DNA of 15,670 nucleotides from Bacillota bacterium (GTDB lineage: Bacteria; Bacillota; Clostridia; Peptostreptococcales; Anaerovoracaceae). The DNA lies in contig JAEDMR010000026.1 in NCBI GenBank assembly GCA_016302925.1, forward strand, positions 1 to 15,670, read 5' to 3'. Shown here one piece after another: positions 13,765 through 15,670 of this stretch (the stretch's first letter is position 1; the number at the start of each line of letters is the position of its first letter). The notes beneath the pieces are model-generated. The model was not told the DNA's origin, ran no database searches, and was given only the letters and a program-made list of their open reading frames with translations. Made by a program: the position numbers and the translations under genes.

Positions 13765-14580
13765 TTATCCTCCAATTTTTATAATCAGGTTCTTCATGGC
13801 ATAATTGTGATTCACCTTCATGACCAGATCTCGTCTGGCCTCTTCAATGAGTTCAATATGCCGAAAGATTTCTTCTCTTTTCAACAGTCTGCCCCGGGAA
13901 TCCTTCCCTACGAGAAAATCCCGGTACAGCCGTTCCATCCCATCCAGAAGCTGAAAGGCATCGTCTCTGGATTTCATATATTTCCCCAGGATCTCTTTCA
14001 TGGTGAAAAAGTTCTCATGTTCCAGAAGCCCTTCCAGAATGGCAGATGCGCCTTCCATGGCACCTGCCGCCAGATCCGTTTCCAGACTGTTCAGCCGATA
14101 CGCCACACATCGGGAGCGGATGGTCTCCAGCAGATTCTCTTTATTCTCAGAAAGCAGCAGAATCACGGTTCCTTCCGGTGGTTCTTCCAATGTCTTCAGC
14201 AGCCTGTTCTGGGCTCTCGCAGTCATGGTATCCGCATCCTTGATAATGGCCAGGTTCCTGTTTCCCGCCGTCGGTTTTCGTTTCAGCTTTTCCTGCAGGG
14301 CGAAAACAGGTTCATCTTTTACGGACAGACCATCGGACTCAATGAAATACAGGTCTTCATAGTTGTCATGGTCGATTTTTCTGCAGTTGATGCAGCTGTC
14401 ACATCCCACGCCCGGACGTTCCTCACAGAGAATTGCCTTCAGCATATCCTTCGCAAAATCCAGCTTATCGACGCAGGTATCCCCTTCGATGATATAGGCG
14501 TGAAACACATTCCCGGAGAGGATGCTCCCCGTAATCCGGTTTATCAGCTTTTCGTCCGCTTTCCAGTTATTCAGTGACAC
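13765..14580 (-). CDS. holB: DNA polymerase III subunit delta'
   Basis: Delta' is the stator of the clamp loader that places the beta clamp on primed DNA at the replication fork. The 271 residues show an AAA+ fold with the four-Cys zinc cluster C52/C60/C63/C66 (CDSCINC), the RNLAIIKDADTMTARAQNRLLKTLEEPPE block, and the SRC motif (156-158). As expected for delta', there is no complete Walker A motif (the loop reads EGDTCVDK). The start is a GTG at 14580 inside the end of tmk (14-nt overlap), with GGAGGAA upstream. Confidence 0.95.
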   Translation of the reverse strand: MSLNNWKADEKLINRITGSILSGNVFHAYIIEGDTCVDKLDFAKDMLKAILCEERPGVGCDSCINCRKIDHDNYEDLYFIESDGLSVKDEPVFALQEKLKRKPTAGNRNLAIIKDADTMTARAQNRLLKTLEEPPEGTVILLLSENKENLLETIRSRCVAYRLNSLETDLAAGAMEGASAILEGLLEHENFFTMKEILGKYMKSRDDAFQLLDGMERLYRDFLVGKDSRGRLLKREEIFRHIELIEEARRDLVMKVNHNYAMKNLIIKIGG

Positions 14581-15214
14581 CGTTCAGCACTTCCTCCAGT
14601 TTCCTGCAGATCTCTGCTTTAATTTCCTCTATACTGCCGCTGGCATCAATTCCGACAATCCGTTCGGGATGTTCCTGCTCCAGCTGCAGGTAGCCCTGAT
14701 ACACATCTTCATGAAAGGCAGTCTTTTCCGCATCCAGCCGGTCTTCTTTCTCTGCACGGCCAGTGATGCGTCCCTTTCCCACATTGGGATCGACCTTCAG
14801 AAGAAACGTTACATCCGGCATGCAGCCATCGACGGCATAGTTGTTAATGATGCGTACAGCGTCTCCAAGCTTCCTTCCGTATCCCTGATATGCGATGCTG
14901 GAGTCCACAAACCGATCACAGACGATGACCTTTCCCTCCGCCAGTGCCGGCTTGATAACCTGCGCGACATGCTGGGCACGGGAAGCTGCATACAGCATGG
15001 CCTCCGTCATATAGTCCATTTCCGTACAGCTCTTATCCAGAATAATCTCACGAATCCGCTCTCCGATGGCGGTTCCTCCAGGCTCTCTGGTAAAAAGAAC
15101 ATCGATCTTTTTCTCTGAAAAAAATGCTTTCATGTTTTCGATCTGTGTGGATTTGCCTGAACCATCAGGTCCTTCTATGGAAATGAAAATACCTTTTCTG
15201 CTGCATGTCTCCAT
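14567..15214 (-). CDS. tmk: Thymidylate kinase
   Basis: It phosphorylates dTMP to dTDP in the cytoplasm. The 215 residues include the P-loop GPDGSGKST (15-23), the TREPGGT segment, the DR motif in CDRFVDSS (100-101) and a lid with GRAEKEDRL (152-160). The ATG at 15214 is preceded by AAGGAG with a 6-nt spacer. It overlaps holB, the usual tmk-holB pairing, and follows the 35-residue membrane peptide by 25 nt. Confidence 0.97.
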   Translation of the reverse strand: METCSRKGIFISIEGPDGSGKSTQIENMKAFFSEKKIDVLFTREPGGTAIGERIREIILDKSCTEMDYMTEAMLYAASRAQHVAQVIKPALAEGKVIVCDRFVDSSIAYQGYGRKLGDAVRIINNYAVDGCMPDVTFLLKVDPNVGKGRITGRAEKEDRLDAEKTAFHEDVYQGYLQLEQEHPERIVGIDASGSIEEIKAEICRKLEEVLNGVTE

Positions 15215-15239
15215 GACCGACTCCTTTGATATGTATGTA

Positions 15240-15347
15240 TTACTTCTTTTTTATGATCTCATCCACCAGCTTGCCGAAAAAGTGGCTCACAAGCAGCAGC
15301 AGGGGAACGCAAAGCAGAAAGTCGAATAATATTTTTAAAAAAGTCAT
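15240..15347 (-). CDS. Small membrane peptide (35 residues) upstream of tmk
   Basis: The frame reads ATG at 15347 to TAA at 15240. The peptide is mostly one hydrophobic helix (LKILFDFLLCVPLLLLVSHF) with a charged tail ending in KKK, a plausible small single-pass membrane protein. A GGGAGG box lies about 9 nt upstream, and a TATAAT box sits at 15387-15382. The out-of-frame ATG just upstream is only 2 nt from the box and ends early. Function unknown; cotranscription with tmk is likely. Confidence 0.65.
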   Translation of the reverse strand: MTFLKILFDFLLCVPLLLLVSHFFGKLVDEIIKKK

Positions 15348-15381
15348 GCTGCATGTCCTCCCTGAAATCATAGATAAATTT

Positions 15382-15387
15382 ATTATA
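15382..15387 (-). promoter_or_regulatory. -10 box of the tmk-operon promoter
   Basis: The minus strand reads GATATAATAAA, with TATAAT at 15387-15382 about 35 nt upstream of the small peptide start. The -35 region is T-rich (GTTTTTTTC) and poorly matched, so the promoter call is tentative. Confidence 0.55.
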
Positions 15388-15426
15388 TCACAAAACAGAA
15401 AAGAAAAAAACAAAAAAAGAAAAAAG

Positions 15427-15451
15427 GAGCACGTGCCTTACGGCTGTGCTC
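15427..15451. terminator. Bidirectional rho-independent terminator
   Basis: GAGCAC (15427-15432) pairs with GTGCTC (15446-15451), and GCC (15435-15437) with GGC (15442-15444), around a TTAC loop. The plus strand continues with AGTTTTTTAT and the minus strand with CTTTTTTC. It separates the rRNA operon side from the tmk operon. Confidence 0.8.
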
Positions 15452-15488
15452 AGTTTTTTATCTCGATCTCTGAAATTAAGGTAATAAA

Positions 15489-15604
15489 AAACCGGCAACG
15501 TCCATATAACGAGGCATGCCGAGTTTCACGCTTTTCATCCTTGCGGCGAAGCCGATACCATCATGGAAAAGCGTACTTTCGGAAAGTAGAGACGCTGCCG
15601 GTTT
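15489..15604. other. Structured 5S-like element next to the 5S rRNA
   Basis: ACCGGCAACGTC (15491-15502) and GACGCTGCCGGT (15591-15602) form a terminal helix; read on the minus strand the single mismatch becomes a G-U pair. Inside are ACGCTTTTC (15529-15537) pairing with GAAAAGCGT (15566-15574, the neighbouring AT/AT pairs adding one bulge), ACTTTCGGAAAGT (15575-15587) and a CGGC-GAA-GCCG hairpin at 15544-15554. The plus strand carries 5S-like blocks in order: ATGCCGA (15516-15522), GCCGAT (15551-15556) and GGAAAGTAGAGACGCTGCCGG (15581-15601), at 5S-like spacing, but about 13 nt are missing from the 5' part. The minus strand ends in GGACGTTGCCGGTTTTTT like the true 5S. It could be a decayed inverted 5S copy, a small RNA, or an elaborate rRNA-operon terminator. 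Confidence 0.5.
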
Positions 15605-15620
15605 ACAAAAAAAGAAAAAA

Positions 15621-15670
15621 ACCGGCAACGTCCTACTTTCCCAGGCAGCTTCCCACCAAGTATCATCGGC
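15621..15670 (-). rRNA. rrf: 5S ribosomal RNA, 3' part
   Basis: The minus strand reads GCCGATGATA, then TTGGTGGGAAGCTGCC, then GGGAAAGTAGGACGTTGCCGGT, the recognisable 3' half of a Clostridia 5S rRNA (loop E, helices IV/V and the 3' strand of helix I), followed by a T-rich run. The 5' half is beyond the right edge, and the 16S-23S genes presumably lie further right. The exact mature 3' end cannot be fixed from sequence alone. Confidence 0.88.

Noticed and set aside
13750..14577. 275-codon plus-strand frame opposite holB
   Set aside because: Shadow of HolB; no ribosome binding site and no motif.

Overview
The window looks like a chromosomal segment from a spore-forming, moderately GC-rich Clostridia, most likely a Lachnospiraceae-type gut anaerobe. 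The evidence is the mix of housekeeping genes (scpAB, murA, tmk, holB, ricT), the sporulation pair spmA/spmB, strong AGGAGG ribosome binding sites, TTG and GTG starts, and the 5S rRNA 3' sequence. It is an ordinary core-genome region, with no prophage, insertion sequence, CRISPR array or obvious defence or secondary-metabolite cluster. Almost everything is on the minus strand; only spmA-spmB is on the plus strand.

Read in the direction of transcription (right to left), the layout is as follows. (1) The 3' end of a 5S rRNA at the right edge, which implies an rRNA operon beyond the window. It is followed by a structured 5S-like inverted-repeat element and a bidirectional terminator. (2) A replication and sporulation-control operon: a 35-residue membrane peptide, tmk, holB, ricT/yaaT and a TrmN6-like tRNA methyltransferase, tightly packed or overlapping. 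It ends in a 20-nt convergent overlap with spmB. (3) spmA-spmB on the plus strand, divergent from (4) a DUF948-like membrane protein, an AbrB-type regulator with a four-cysteine tail, and murA. That unit has a clear promoter and terminator. (5) A YczE/YitT-like membrane protein. (6) A six-gene unit with a promoter at about 7981-8010 and a terminator at 2462-2494: a J-domain-like membrane protein, mtnA, an EamA transporter, scpA, scpB and an unrecognised 270-residue protein. (7) A 487-bp intergenic region holding the terminator, a perfect 38-bp palindrome, another hairpin and a 16-bp operator-like palindrome. (8) A D-Ala-D-Ala carboxypeptidase, then a partial Cys-rich iron-sulfur/flavin oxidoreductase-like protein running off the left edge.

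Functionally the genes cover peptidoglycan synthesis and trimming (murA, the carboxypeptidase), chromosome condensation (scpAB), nucleotide supply and replication (tmk, holB), entry into sporulation and spore maturation (ricT, spmAB), and methylthio-ribose salvage (mtnA). The points most worth a second look are the 5S-like element beside the rRNA operon, the palindrome cluster upstream of the carboxypeptidase, two in-frame tandem duplications with the same AABB layout, the KTG-to-KIG change in the carboxypeptidase, the J-like domain without HPD, and the 35-residue membrane peptide. I did not find a convincing new multi-gene system.
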